DNA of 64,000 nt from SLJN01 sp964505385 (GCA_964505385.1 CAZDIA010000002.1:1-64000), one strand, 5' to 3'; counted from the stretch's first letter, positions 20,057 to 30,099 are shown. Translations and numbers: made by a program. The notes: generated by a model from the sequence alone, not told the origin.

Positions 20057-20271
20057 ACAGATTAGTCCCGGCACAACTAAGCCCTCGGTTAAGGGTCCCT
20101 TCATTCTCTCTGTGGTTTAGAAATGGTTGGCACTTTTCCCCAAACAAGTGATTAATTTGTATGAAAAATTTGCTTTATTTGTGAGTATCTTATACAAATT
20201 TTTTGTTAAGGAAACCGATTGATTAAGTTAAAATCTCAGAACTTGTATAATCACCTAAATATTAAAGTCCT

Positions 20272-22707
20272 ATGAAAAGAGTAGTTATAATTTCCGTGTT
20301 GATATTGATGTTTGTGGTTCCTGCCCGGGCGCAACTGGGTTTTACCGAATATCATAATCGAACAGATTTCTTGATGAGTTCGCCGGGTTCATTAAAATTC
20401 GGGCTTTACGGATATGATAATCCTGCTATGCCGGCGACCATGCATCAGGGGGATTTGTTGTTCCAATGGAATGATTATGATGGGTTTGATCTGAATCATT
20501 GGGGGATTTTTGCCGGCGGACCGAATTTGGGATTCGGTGCGGTAACCATAGGCAATGATGATTTCAGGAGCACCGACTACCGGTTATCGACCGCATTCGG
20601 GGATGAAAATGCAAGTTTTGGCTTAGGTTACGGCTGGTATGGGGGAGACGGTGAAGGACGCGGGTTTGATTCAAATATATCGATGGGCACACTAACCCGG
20701 CCTAACAGGTATATGTCAATTGGCCTCTTTGGCACCAGAAGTCTTGAAAGAGCCGACTACGAAGGTGTAGCAGACCTTGGTATTCGGCCGTTTGGTACTG
20801 AAAATGTTACGGTTTTCGGAGATTATGCGGTAAACTCGGAAGACGGTTTTTCTGATGCGACCTGGTCGGCCGGGGCTTCTGTAGAAGCCTTGCCAGGTGT
20901 CAGAATCACATCGCGTTATATCCACGATGTCGGAGTGACAGGTGGTTTGCAAATCAGCTTCGGAAGAGGCGGAGCAAGTGTGCAAAGCCATATGGATACT
21001 GATCTGGAACACTCATTCAACTCTTACAGTGTTCGCTTAGGTGCATATGACCGCAATATTGCGGACACCTACTTCAGAGATGATCAAAAATATGTTGACG
21101 TAAACCTGAGGGGCTCTATGAGTTATCAGAGCCGTCGTTTTTTTGATGATTCCAGAACACTGATAGAGACACTGGAGGGCATTGAAGAAGCGAGGGAAGA
21201 TGATTCTGTATCAGGAATTGTAGTTAATGCAACCGCGATGGCACTAAGCCAGGGAATGGTATGGGAAGTTCGCGATGAGCTGAAAAAATTCAGAGCTGAA
21301 GGCAAAAATGTGATTCTATATCTGGAAAGGGGAGGGATGAATGCGCTACATCTGATATCCGAGGCTGATAAAGTGGTGATGGATCCTGAAGGCAGCTTAA
21401 ACCTTCCCGGCTATGTGATGGGCAGCACCTATCTCGCTGATTTGATGGAATCAGTTGGGGTAGGCGTTGATGAATTTCGCGAAATGGAGTATAAATCTGC
21501 ATTCGAAACCATATCCCGTACCGGCATGTCGGATGCTGACCGCGAACAGCGCCAACAGCTGATTGACGGATTTTATGACCTGGCACGCGATGGAATCGTT
21601 AATGAGCGGCGATTGAATGAGGCCGATTATGATTCGCTGATCAATTTCGGTGCCAGCTTATTGCCGGATGAGCTTGTTGAAGCCGGTTTAGTGGATACAC
21701 TTGTTCGCCACACCGATATAAACGACGTGATTGAATCACTTGAAGGTGAGTCAAAAAGGCGAACGAGTCCCGGCGACCTGGTAACATATCAGCTTCCCGG
21801 CGATGATCGCTGGGGGGCCGACCCGAAAATCGGGGTGCTCTACGCCATCGGCCCAACAATGACAGAAGTCGGAATTCGTGGCAGGCAGCTTGCCTCCGAG
21901 TTTAAAAAAATGAGAAAAGATGACGACATAAAAGCCATTGTCATGCGGGCGGATTCACCCGGCGGTGATGCACTCGCATCTGATCTGGTTGCAGAACAGA
22001 TGCGAAAAGCTGCGGAGGAAAAACCTGTGATTGTTTCGATGGGAAATGTCGCTGCTTCAGGAGGTTACTGGATTTCGATGTATGCCGATACGATAATGGC
22101 GCTGCCCAATACCGTAACCGGAAGTATCGGGGTGATAGGCGGTTGGTTATATGATGACGGAGTAAGCGATCATTTGAATTTACATACCGATCACGTACAG
22201 CGGGGCGAGTCAGCGGATTTGATGTTTGGGCCTTCATTGCCGCTGGTTGGATTGTCACTGCCCGACAGATCCTTGACGGAGGAAGAACGCGCACAGTTTG
22301 TGGATCGATTAAATACTTTGTATGACCGCTTCATTGATAAAGTGGCTGATGGCCGGGAGATGGAATATGATGAGGTTAAAGAAGTCGCTGCCGGCAGGGT
22401 CTGGACCGGTGAAGATGCCATTGATATCGGACTGGTGGATGAATTGGGTACGCTTTATGCGGCAATCCACATGGCAAGGGAGCAAGCCGGCATACCGGAA
22501 GATGAAAAATTTGAAATAGTGGAAGGCCCGGAACCGCCATTGTTTCAAATACCGTCACTGCTTTCGCTGATGGGTATCGAGGAGCCCGGCGACAAAGATC
22601 CAATGGTTAAATATCTTGAAATGATGATAGATCACAAAGGCGATCCTTTGGTGATGATGCCTTTTGAATACTATCACATGTACTACAGAATGCTGAAAAT
22701 GGACTAA
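20272..22707 (+). CDS. SppA-type signal peptide peptidase with beta-rich N-terminal extension
   Basis: 811 residues. Signal peptide 1-20. Residues ~21-290 are Gly/aromatic-rich alternating strands that look like an outer-membrane barrel or PorV-like domain, not part of classical SppA. The rest matches the 67-kDa type SppA (S49), with two crotonase-fold halves. The general base is Lys408 in YKSA and the nucleophile Ser596 in VAASGGYW, matching the Lys/Ser dyad of E. coli SppA. It would cut leftover signal peptides or membrane peptides. The extra domain could place the protease at the outer membrane. A strong hairpin follows the stop. The gene stands alone. Confidence 0.85.
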   Translation: MKRVVIISVLILMFVVPARAQLGFTEYHNRTDFLMSSPGSLKFGLYGYDNPAMPATMHQGDLLFQWNDYDGFDLNHWGIFAGGPNLGFGAVTIGNDDFRSTDYRLSTAFGDENASFGLGYGWYGGDGEGRGFDSNISMGTLTRPNRYMSIGLFGTRSLERADYEGVADLGIRPFGTENVTVFGDYAVNSEDGFSDATWSAGASVEALPGVRITSRYIHDVGVTGGLQISFGRGGASVQSHMDTDLEHSFNSYSVRLGAYDRNIADTYFRDDQKYVDVNLRGSMSYQSRRFFDDSRTLIETLEGIEEAREDDSVSGIVVNATAMALSQGMVWEVRDELKKFRAEGKNVILYLERGGMNALHLISEADKVVMDPEGSLNLPGYVMGSTYLADLMESVGVGVDEFREMEYKSAFETISRTGMSDADREQRQQLIDGFYDLARDGIVNERRLNEADYDSLINFGASLLPDELVEAGLVDTLVRHTDINDVIESLEGESKRRTSPGDLVTYQLPGDDRWGADPKIGVLYAIGPTMTEVGIRGRQLASEFKKMRKDDDIKAIVMRADSPGGDALASDLVAEQMRKAAEEKPVIVSMGNVAASGGYWISMYADTIMALPNTVTGSIGVIGGWLYDDGVSDHLNLHTDHVQRGESADLMFGPSLPLVGLSLPDRSLTEEERAQFVDRLNTLYDRFIDKVADGREMEYDEVKEVAAGRVWTGEDAIDIGLVDELGTLYAAIHMAREQAGIPEDEKFEIVEGPEPPLFQIPSLLSLMGIEEPGDKDPMVKYLEMMIDHKGDPLVMMPFEYYHMYYRMLKMD

Positions 22708-22722
22708 AGATATCGGGTAATG

Positions 22723-22755
22723 CATGCATCAGGTACTTTAACCTGATGCATGTTT
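22723..22755 (+). terminator. Terminator after sppA-like gene
   Basis: A 12-base perfect stem (catgcatcaggt with acctgatgcatg) and a 6-base loop, followed by a short T run, 15 bases after the stop. Confidence 0.75.
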
Positions 22756-22790
22756 CACAAACCTATGTTCAATTGTTTTTTATTATATAG

Positions 22791-23020
22791 AATTTATGTA
22801 TTCAATTGATTTTGTGCGATTTAATGTAGCACTGAATTACTTCATGCTATAAATCAGAATTTATGTATCTGCGTAAATCAGCGAAATCATCTGCGATAAT
22901 CAGCGAGAAATAGAAAAAAAAGTAGGTTTCTCGCTGAGTTTCGCTCTTGCCCCGTACCGCAGGTCGGGGGATTAATTCGCAGATGTACGCAGAAATTCTA
23001 CGCATTTTTTAATCGAACTC
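22791..23020. repeat. Dispersed palindromic repeat, copy 1 (with nested insertion)
   Basis: This ~230-base element shares most of its length with the copy at 47075-47273. Its core is an imperfect palindrome made of cgcagat / atcagcga words (ctgcgtaaatcagcg on one side, cgctga...cgcagatgtacgcag on the other). Copy 1 has 24 extra bases (22946-22969), themselves a ccccgtacc/ggtcgggg hairpin, absent from copy 2. The remaining DNA up to the next gene (23021-23402) holds a fragment with cccacagag and no gene that I can see. Confidence 0.85.
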
Positions 23021-23402
23021 ATGTTACATATGCATAAATTTCGAATAAGCCCGGACTGCGATAGGTGTTTTAAACCCACAGAGTGCGCTAAGTAATAAAC
23101 CGCAAAGCATGTAAAGTTTTTAAAATTCATCATTTTGTACTTCCCATTGTTACCCGGGAAAGGCTTTGCGTATGCTTAGCATTCTTTTCGGTTTAATATG
23201 ATTGATCCGCAGAATAACCTCAAAGTTTATACAAATCAAATAGATAAAAGCTATTAACTTCTTGATTTTCTTGGTAAAATATTTTATATAATTAACCTGT
23301 TACAGAATATAGACGATCAATTCTGAAATGATTTTTAATAGCTATCACAGATAGTTAAACCAGATGTCAGTATTAACAAAGTTTCTATAATGGGAGAACG
23401 TT

Positions 23403-23816
23403 ATGGGCCAACAACAACTGTTACTGGTAATTTTAATGACGATCTTGATAGGTATAGCTACGATAGTTGCAATGCATTTCTTATCAGCCAGAGCAGAACA
23501 AGCCAATCGTGATGCGGTTCGCCAGGATATTTTATCGGCTGCCGCGAATGCTCAGAGCTACTATATTCGTCCGGTTTCGCGAGATGGGGGAGATGGAGAC
23601 TTTGATCAATTGGAGTTGGAGCATTTGGGTTTACCCGGAAGGATAGACGGTGATCAGGTGATCAATGATAACGGGGTGTATTCAATCAGTGAACCTGATG
23701 AATCAAGTTTTGAAATACAGGCAAATCCGGCAAGTTCCAATAATGTTATAACCGCAACCATCTCCATTGATAATGATGATCAATATCAGATTGATTGGAA
23801 TGGTGACGGCGATTGA
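23403..23816 (+). CDS. Pilin-like small membrane-anchored protein
   Basis: 137 residues. There is one N-terminal hydrophobic segment (about 6-27) and no Sec cleavage site. A helical stretch follows (RAEQANRDAVRQDILSAAA), then a mostly polar C-terminal domain ending in acidic residues. The shape is that of a type IV pilin or pseudopilin, but the GFTLIE prepilin site is not there, so the assignment is structural only. A gggaga Shine-Dalgarno-like sequence sits 8 bases upstream of ATG, which is rare in this window. No pilus assembly genes are near. A strong terminator follows. Confidence 0.6.
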   Translation: MGQQQLLLVILMTILIGIATIVAMHFLSARAEQANRDAVRQDILSAAANAQSYYIRPVSRDGGDGDFDQLELEHLGLPGRIDGDQVINDNGVYSISEPDESSFEIQANPASSNNVITATISIDNDDQYQIDWNGDGD

Positions 23817-23866
23817 TTTCTCTTATTTTCAGGATTATTCCCGAATGACTTTATAAACGCAAGTAG

Positions 23867-23913
23867 AAAAATCCCTTGTAAGGCAAAATCTCGGACGCTT
23901 ACAAGGGATTTTT
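23867..23913. terminator. Bidirectional terminator
   Basis: A 16-base perfect stem (left arm ends cccttgtaag, right arm starts cttacaaggg) has A-run and T-run ends and a 15-base loop. It sits between convergent genes, so it can serve both. Confidence 0.92.
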
Positions 23914-23926
23914 CATTGAAGTTAAA

Positions 23927-25372
23927 TTAGCGCGGCAGGCGCTCTTCCATGTCAGCGACAACATAAGCCATGACTGCTACGGTGGCTACATTTCCTGCCA
24001 TTTCCTCGGGATCGAGTTTATCCGGAGTATCTTTCTCGCTGTGGTGATACCAGAAATATTTCTCCGTATCGGTGTGCAGCCCCATTATTGGCACACCCTC
24101 ATCGGCTAAAGGACCAATATCCACCGTGCCGAGCGGTTGATCATCAAGGCGGGTAGCACCAATTGGCTCCATTAATTGTGCAACATCATAAAGGATGTCC
24201 ATTGCTTCCTCGGATCCGCCAAAACCATAGCCCTCAGGTTCAAACACTCCAAAATCGGACTCGAAGGCGAGTATGTGATCATCAATCTCGCCGTTTTCTA
24301 CAACTTTATCACGATAAGCTCGTCCACCCATAACACCGTTTTCTTCGTTAGTCCAGAGCACTAAACGGATTGTGCGACGGGGTTGAAGATCCATTTCATG
24401 AATAATTCTGAGTGCTTCCCAGGTTACTGCTACGCCTCCCGCATCATCCATAGCACCTTGGCCGATATCCCAGGAATCGATATGTCCGCCGATCACGACT
24501 ATTTCTTCAGGGTTTTCTGTTCCCGGAATTTCAGCGATCACATTTCGGGAGATTGCCGGCTCATCATGCAGTGTGGACTCCATGTAAAGTTCAATTTCCA
24601 GTGATTCGCCGCGATCCTGCATCCGCTGCATGTACTTGACATCTTCAGCTGTTAAAGCGGCTGTGGGTATGGGATCGACACCATCAGGAAATCCTGAATT
24701 TCCAGTGTGGGGGTGCTGATGGGATTTTGGTGTAACTGAACGGATCAAGGCCGCTTCAGCTCCAAGCTCTGAAGCTCTTGCGGCGCCTTGTGTTCTGTAC
24801 TGTACAGTGGCGCCGTAATTGGTAAATTCAGCATTATAAACAACGATTTTGCCCTCCACTTCATCAGCTCGCTCTTCAAGTTCATCAAAATCACGAACTA
24901 CAATTGCTTCGGCCGCAATTCCATCCTCAGGTGTGGGAGGGGTATTGCCAAGCCCGAGCATACGCATATCCCGCTCCAGAGGTGATTTCAGTTTTGCCCA
25001 CTCTTCGCCACGCTCCCAGTGTGGGACTTCAACTTCCTGAGTTCTGATTTCAGGAAAACCATCTTCTTCCATTTGTTCTACAGACCAATCGATGGCATCT
25101 TCCAGCATTTGGGAACCACTTAGCCGGTGTGGGAAATAATCGGCAAGTTCAGCCATACGCTGCCAGGCATGATCATCCTGCAGCGCCCGGTCGATAATTG
25201 CCTCCGCTTCCTGCTGGTATTCTTGTTGGATTCCGGAATTTTCCGCTTCTTCGAACTGAATTCCGAGTTCATCCACGTTTTCGACTTCGGCAGCCGGTCC
25301 CGGACTGCCGCAAGCCATCGTCAATATCGGAACAATTAATAAAATATAAGTTAATAGTGATCTCAGGTTCAT
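23927..25372 (-). CDS. M28-family metallopeptidase lipoprotein (carboxypeptidase Q-like)
   Basis: 481 residues. A lipoprotein signal ends in LTMAC (Cys21). A PA-like insert (about residues 140-260) precedes the peptidase domain. Co-catalytic zinc ligands are visible in order: GGHIDSWD (His, Asp), the bridging Asp in GAMDDAGG, the Glu pair in NEENG, Asp in FESDFG, and His in WYHHSEKDTPD. This is the M28 set seen in plasma glutamate carboxypeptidase-like enzymes. It probably trims peptides at the cell envelope. It shares a bidirectional terminator with the pilin-like gene and has no operon partner. Confidence 0.9.
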   Translation of the reverse strand: MNLRSLLTYILLIVPILTMACGSPGPAAEVENVDELGIQFEEAENSGIQQEYQQEAEAIIDRALQDDHAWQRMAELADYFPHRLSGSQMLEDAIDWSVEQMEEDGFPEIRTQEVEVPHWERGEEWAKLKSPLERDMRMLGLGNTPPTPEDGIAAEAIVVRDFDELEERADEVEGKIVVYNAEFTNYGATVQYRTQGAARASELGAEAALIRSVTPKSHQHPHTGNSGFPDGVDPIPTAALTAEDVKYMQRMQDRGESLEIELYMESTLHDEPAISRNVIAEIPGTENPEEIVVIGGHIDSWDIGQGAMDDAGGVAVTWEALRIIHEMDLQPRRTIRLVLWTNEENGVMGGRAYRDKVVENGEIDDHILAFESDFGVFEPEGYGFGGSEEAMDILYDVAQLMEPIGATRLDDQPLGTVDIGPLADEGVPIMGLHTDTEKYFWYHHSEKDTPDKLDPEEMAGNVATVAVMAYVVADMEERLPR

Positions 25373-25450
25373 AATTTTGGTTTATAATTCAATTGATAAT
25401 TGCGACTATTTAGTTTTTCAATAAAACTGAAAGTATACTAAGTAGTATTT

Positions 25451-25553
25451 GTAAGAAAACTCAAAGTGCCCTAATAAAAGGCCAAGATCGAGGCGCGCGA
25501 AGTCCCAAAAGCGGAACGAAGATATTGGCCTTTTCTTAGAGGCACTAATTAAT
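25451..25553. repeat. Dispersed hairpin repeat, copy 1
   Basis: It begins with gtaagaaaactcaaagtg and contains an inverted pair aaaaggccaa / ttggcctttt with extended arms (agtgcc...ggcact), plus cggaacgaagatattgg. The first motif recurs at 38099-38116 (inverted) and 50800-50817, and the second at 38000-38016. It could act as a terminator for flanking genes. The 281-base gap has no gene. Confidence 0.7.
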
Positions 25554-25653
25554 GAATAGTAAAACTGAACCACAAGTGCTGTTATTGAGTTTTACTGACA
25601 TTCAGAAGACCAGAATACAGCCCTGAAATTTTGCAATCATATTGCAACCGATA

Positions 25654-26652
25654 TTATGCCGTTGACAGAATTTCATCTATTTCGATGAGCTCATCTTCTG
25701 AAAGTTCACTGTTATTTAGCGAATCGAGATTTTGCTCCAGCTGCGACATTTTGCTTACGCCGATTAATACTGAAGTTATATCTTCATTATTCAACAGCCA
25801 TACCAGCGCAAGTTGGGCAAGAGATTGTCCTCTTCGTTCAGCAACTTTGCTTAGCTTTTTTAATTGTTCCGCTTTAGCGGGATCGAGTTCGTCCTCGCTT
25901 AACATACCATATTCTTTAGTCATTCTTGATCCCTCAGGTATCCCTTCAAGATATTTACCGGACAGCAATCCTTTTGCCAGCGGTGAAAACGCAATGCAAC
26001 CTAACCCGTGAGTTTGCAGGGTGTCAAACAGGCCATCTTCCGGCCAACGGTCGAACATGTTGTAGCGGGGTTGATGAATGATAAAAGGAGTCTTCAACTC
26101 ATGCAGAATTTCAGCTGCAAGATGAGTGTCGTGAGCGGAGTAATTCGATATCCCCACATAGAGTGCTTTTCCGGATTTAACAGTGTGATCAAGTGCGAGC
26201 ATCGTTTCCTCAAGCGGAGTTTCCGGATCAGGGCGGTGATGATAGAAGATATCCACATAATCCAGTCCCATACGATGCAAGCTCTGATCAAGGCTGGCGA
26301 GCAGATATTTTCTTGATCCCCACTCTCCGTAAGGTCCCGGCCACATATAAAATCCTGCTTTTGTGGAGATTATCATCTCATCCCTGTATTGCTTCAGGTC
26401 ATAGCGCAAGATTCGTCCGAAGTTTTCTTCAGCACTTCCGGGTGGAGGACCGTAATTATTGGCGAGATCAAAATGGGTAATGCCCGCATCAAAAGCCCTG
26501 CGTATAATCTCACGACAATGTTGAAAATTATCGACGTCTCCAAAATTCTGCCATAAACCAAGCGATAAAACCGGAAGTTTCAATCCGGAGTTTCCACATC
26601 TTCGGTAGGGGATTTGTTCGTAGCGATCAGGATTAGGTGTGTAATGACTCAT
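25654..26652 (-). CDS. Aldo/keto reductase (YghZ / L-glyceraldehyde 3-phosphate reductase-like)
   Basis: 332 residues forming one TIM barrel. The catalytic tetrad is visible as Asp62, Tyr67 (in DLANNYGPPPGSAE), Lys98 and His138 or 139. The GPPPGSAE segment and the FYHHRPDPETPLEE segment are hallmarks of the YghZ/Kv-beta-related AKR14 group, which reduces aldehydes such as methylglyoxal and L-glyceraldehyde 3-phosphate with NADPH. Monocistronic; regulation not evident. Confidence 0.9.
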   Translation of the reverse strand: MSHYTPNPDRYEQIPYRRCGNSGLKLPVLSLGLWQNFGDVDNFQHCREIIRRAFDAGITHFDLANNYGPPPGSAEENFGRILRYDLKQYRDEMIISTKAGFYMWPGPYGEWGSRKYLLASLDQSLHRMGLDYVDIFYHHRPDPETPLEETMLALDHTVKSGKALYVGISNYSAHDTHLAAEILHELKTPFIIHQPRYNMFDRWPEDGLFDTLQTHGLGCIAFSPLAKGLLSGKYLEGIPEGSRMTKEYGMLSEDELDPAKAEQLKKLSKVAERRGQSLAQLALVWLLNNEDITSVLIGVSKMSQLEQNLDSLNNSELSEDELIEIDEILSTA

Positions 26653-26784
26653 AATAGTTTTCTGTTTTTGAATTAATTAAATACTTACGAATGACGCCGG
26701 CATATACTAACCTTAAGTTTGTCACGGTTTACCACATGGGTTACCTGCATAATTTATCATTTTTTCAGTAGAGATTAATCATTT

Positions 26785-28683
26785 ATGACGTTTCTGTCGA
26801 CCGAAGGGCTTTCAAAAAATTACGGGCTTAAAGTGCTTTTTGAGGATCTCACCTTCGGTATATCCAAAGGAGATAAAACCGCGCTGATTGCTCAGAACGG
26901 AACCGGTAAGTCAACGCTATTGCGCATTCTGGCCGGCAAGGAGAAGCAGGATGACGGAAAGGTTATGATTCGAAGCGGAGTTCGCATCGGCTTTCTGGAA
27001 CAGGAACCCATGCTGGATGATCGCCTCACGATCAGGGAATTCATAGGGCAGGGAAATTCGGAAAAGCTGCATGTGGTACAGAAGTATGAGAAGGCGGTTG
27101 AGGCGCAGGCGCGGGAATTTACACCTCAAAATCAAAAAGCTTTTGAGCGGGCAGTCGCAGCAATGGATACTGCCGACGCCTGGGATTTTGAGCAGCGTAT
27201 GGAGCAGATCCTGAGTAAGCTGAATATTCATAATCTTGATCAATCTATAACCTCACTTTCTGGAGGGGAGCGGAAGAGAGTGGCTCTCGCTTTTGTGTTG
27301 CTGGATGAACCCGATATGCTTATCCTCGACGAGCCTACCAACCACCTTGATGTTGACATGATCGAATGGCTTGAAGCGTATCTGAAACAGTCCAATACGA
27401 CATTGTTGATGGTGACTCACGACCGCTATTTTCTCGACCGGGTCTGCAATCACATCATCGAGATGGAAAACGGAAAGCTATATCATCACAAGGGAAATTA
27501 TTCTTATTTCCTGCAAAAGCGAGCTGAGCGCGAAGAAATCGAACAAAAAGAGAGCGCAAAAGCAAGCCGGTTGTTAAAAAAGGAGCTGGAATGGATGAAC
27601 CGGCAACCCAAAGCGAGGGGGACGAAGGCAAAATCGCGAATAAAAGCTGTTGATGATATTAAAAACAAAGCCGGCCAAAACGGTGGTGATCAGCAAATCC
27701 GGCTGGATATGAATATGAAGCGAATGGGCAGTAAAGTTCTGGAGCTTCGCGGGATATCCAAAAAGTACGGGGATCAGACTATTCTAAAGGATTTTACTTA
27801 CTCCTTTAAAAAGGGTGAACGGATCGGAATATTCGGGAAAAACGGTGTTGGAAAAAGTACTTTCATCCGTCTTTTGACCGGTGAGGAAACGGTAGATTCA
27901 GGTGACATTATCACCGGGGAGACGATTCAGTTTGGTCATTATACCCAGCAGGGGTTACCGCTTGATGATCAAAAGCGGGTAATTGATGTTGTAAAGGAAG
28001 TCGCAGAAGTTGTAGAGTTGTCTGATGGCCGCCGTATTTCAGCTGCGCAGTTTCTGGAGCATTTTATGTTTCCTTCCAAAATGCAGTATACGCCGATTCA
28101 TAAAATCAGCGGCGGAGAAAGAAGGCGTCTGAGCCTGATGATGACGCTCATCTCAAACCCGAACTTTCTGATTCTTGATGAGCCTACCAACGACCTGGAT
28201 TTGTTTACTCTGAACCGGCTTGAGGAGTATCTCGCGGATTTTCCAGGCTGTCTGATACTGATTTCCCATGACCGTTTTTTCATGGATAAACTTGTTGATC
28301 ATTATTTCGTTTTTGAGGGAGAAGGTAAGATTCGCGATCATAACGGTACTTATCAGGAGTACCGCGAGCAAATCGAATCTGAAAAGGAACAGCAGAAAGC
28401 GACACAGAAGAAAAAGCCGAAGCCTGAGAAAAAGAAAAAGCCGGTATCAACTGAAGAGCCGGGGTTAACCCGCGACGAGCAAAAAGAGTATAAAAATCTG
28501 GAAAAGCAGATTGATAAGCTTGAAACAGAATTAAGCGATCTTGAGACTGAGCTTAATAATGATGAACTGAATCAAAAAGAGTTGGAAGAGATATCTGTCC
28601 GCTACGGGGAGCTCCGTCAGGAAATTGATTGGAAGATGGACCGGTGGATGGAGCTGGAAGAGAAACTGGAGCAAAAAGCGTAA
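26785..28683 (+). CDS. ABC-F family ATPase (Uup-like)
   Basis: 632 residues with two ABC domains and no membrane part. The first Walker A is AQNGTGKST (about 37-45), signature LSGGERKR, Walker B ILDEPTNHLD. The second is GKNGVGKST, ISGGERRR, ILDEPTNDLD. A basic linker joins them, and residues ~545-632 form the Lys/Glu-rich coiled coil seen in Uup. ABC-F proteins act on the ribosome or on branched DNA. A second ABC-F gene lies 6 kb downstream. Confidence 0.93.
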   Translation: MTFLSTEGLSKNYGLKVLFEDLTFGISKGDKTALIAQNGTGKSTLLRILAGKEKQDDGKVMIRSGVRIGFLEQEPMLDDRLTIREFIGQGNSEKLHVVQKYEKAVEAQAREFTPQNQKAFERAVAAMDTADAWDFEQRMEQILSKLNIHNLDQSITSLSGGERKRVALAFVLLDEPDMLILDEPTNHLDVDMIEWLEAYLKQSNTTLLMVTHDRYFLDRVCNHIIEMENGKLYHHKGNYSYFLQKRAEREEIEQKESAKASRLLKKELEWMNRQPKARGTKAKSRIKAVDDIKNKAGQNGGDQQIRLDMNMKRMGSKVLELRGISKKYGDQTILKDFTYSFKKGERIGIFGKNGVGKSTFIRLLTGEETVDSGDIITGETIQFGHYTQQGLPLDDQKRVIDVVKEVAEVVELSDGRRISAAQFLEHFMFPSKMQYTPIHKISGGERRRLSLMMTLISNPNFLILDEPTNDLDLFTLNRLEEYLADFPGCLILISHDRFFMDKLVDHYFVFEGEGKIRDHNGTYQEYREQIESEKEQQKATQKKKPKPEKKKKPVSTEEPGLTRDEQKEYKNLEKQIDKLETELSDLETELNNDELNQKELEEISVRYGELRQEIDWKMDRWMELEEKLEQKA

Positions 28684-28938
28684 GCTTAAGCCGGGGACAG
28701 ATCAAACCGGAAAATCAGCATTTACATAAAACCGGATTACTCCTTATATTTACAGCAGTGACTGTAGTATAATACAAGCGATGTGATTCGGTAAGTTAGT
28801 ACGTGTAATTTTTGACGTCGAAAAACTGTTGAGTGTTCGGGGCGATGAAATTGTTATGAATTGGTGGTAAAACTTATTTGTGTTGTGGCTCAACATTTGA
28901 CGAGAGAATTATCCTAAATCAAAAAAATAAATCAGCAC

Positions 28939-30099
28939 ATGATACCAGTACTTGACCTTACTCCGGAAATAGAGTTAATGCGCGCAGATCTTGACAAAGC
29001 GTGGAAAAGAGTGATTGACGAGTCCCGCTTCATTATGGGGCCGGATGTAAAAGCTTTTGAAGAAGAGGCGGCTTCCTGGTTGGGAGCGAAGCATGCTGTC
29101 GGTGTCAATTCGGGAACAGATGCCTTACTGATTGCTCTGCGGTCAGCCGGAATTGGTGAAGGGGATGAGGTGATCACCACGCCATTCACTTTTTTTGCGA
29201 CTGCCGAAGCTATTGGTATGGCTGGAGCAAAACCGGTATTTGTCGATATAGAGCCGGCTGATTTCAACATCAATCCTCATTTGATTGAGGATGCTGTCAA
29301 TGAACGCACAAAGGCGATCATGCCGGTTCATCTGTTTGGAAAGCCGGCAGCAATGAACCTAATCATGGAGATTGCCGAAAAAAATAATCTCAAAGTTATA
29401 GAGGATTGCGCGCAATCTTTCGGCGCTGAATATGAAGCTGCCTGCGCAAGTTGTGACGGCAATTGTAAAGATTCAAAAGAATTCCCCCGGAAGGGTAAAA
29501 AGACCGGAACTATAGGTGATGCCGGCGCGTATTCTTTCTTTCCCTCAAAAAATCTTGGCGGATTTGGTGATGGTGGCCTGATTGTTACCGAAGATGACGA
29601 TATCGCCGAACAAGCTTCGATGTTACGAGTGCACGGCGCCAAAGAAAAATACCGGAACGAAGTACTGGGGTATAACTCCAGGCTGGATACGCTTCATGCG
29701 GCATTGCTGCGTGTGAAATTAAACTACATAGATCAGTTCAACATGGCGCGCAGAGCTGTGGCTCAGCGATACCGTGAGCACCTAAGAGATGTGGAAGAAA
29801 TCGAGTTACCGGCCAAACCTGATGACGGTCATGTATATCATCAGTTTACCATAAAACTGGATGCAAAAATCCGGGATAAAGTCAAGGCAGAATTGGAGAA
29901 AAACGAGGTGGGAAGTATGATTTACTATCCCACACCTTGCCATAAACTACCCGTTTTTGCAGACCGTGATGAATCACACCCTGTAAGTGAGGAAATGGCT
30001 GATAAAGTGTTGAGCCTGCCCATGGGTCCGTTCCTCAAGCCTGATGAGCAGAAACAGGTAATCGACGCTCTGGCTGATGCGGTAAAAAATGCGAACTGA
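28939..30099 (+). CDS. DegT/DnrJ/EryC1/StrS-type aminotransferase
   Basis: 386 residues, PLP-dependent. Lys204 in SFFPSKNLGG is the Schiff-base lysine; Asp156 and Gln159 in EDCAQS contact the cofactor. The family makes amino sugars from keto sugars (e.g. WecE, DesV). Unusual is an insert at about 166-189 with Cys169, Cys172 and Cys176 (CASCDGNC) in a loop usually much shorter. No nucleotide-sugar genes neighbour it, so its sugar is unknown. Confidence 0.88.
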   Translation: MIPVLDLTPEIELMRADLDKAWKRVIDESRFIMGPDVKAFEEEAASWLGAKHAVGVNSGTDALLIALRSAGIGEGDEVITTPFTFFATAEAIGMAGAKPVFVDIEPADFNINPHLIEDAVNERTKAIMPVHLFGKPAAMNLIMEIAEKNNLKVIEDCAQSFGAEYEAACASCDGNCKDSKEFPRKGKKTGTIGDAGAYSFFPSKNLGGFGDGGLIVTEDDDIAEQASMLRVHGAKEKYRNEVLGYNSRLDTLHAALLRVKLNYIDQFNMARRAVAQRYREHLRDVEEIELPAKPDDGHVYHQFTIKLDAKIRDKVKAELEKNEVGSMIYYPTPCHKLPVFADRDESHPVSEEMADKVLSLPMGPFLKPDEQKQVIDALADAVKNAN

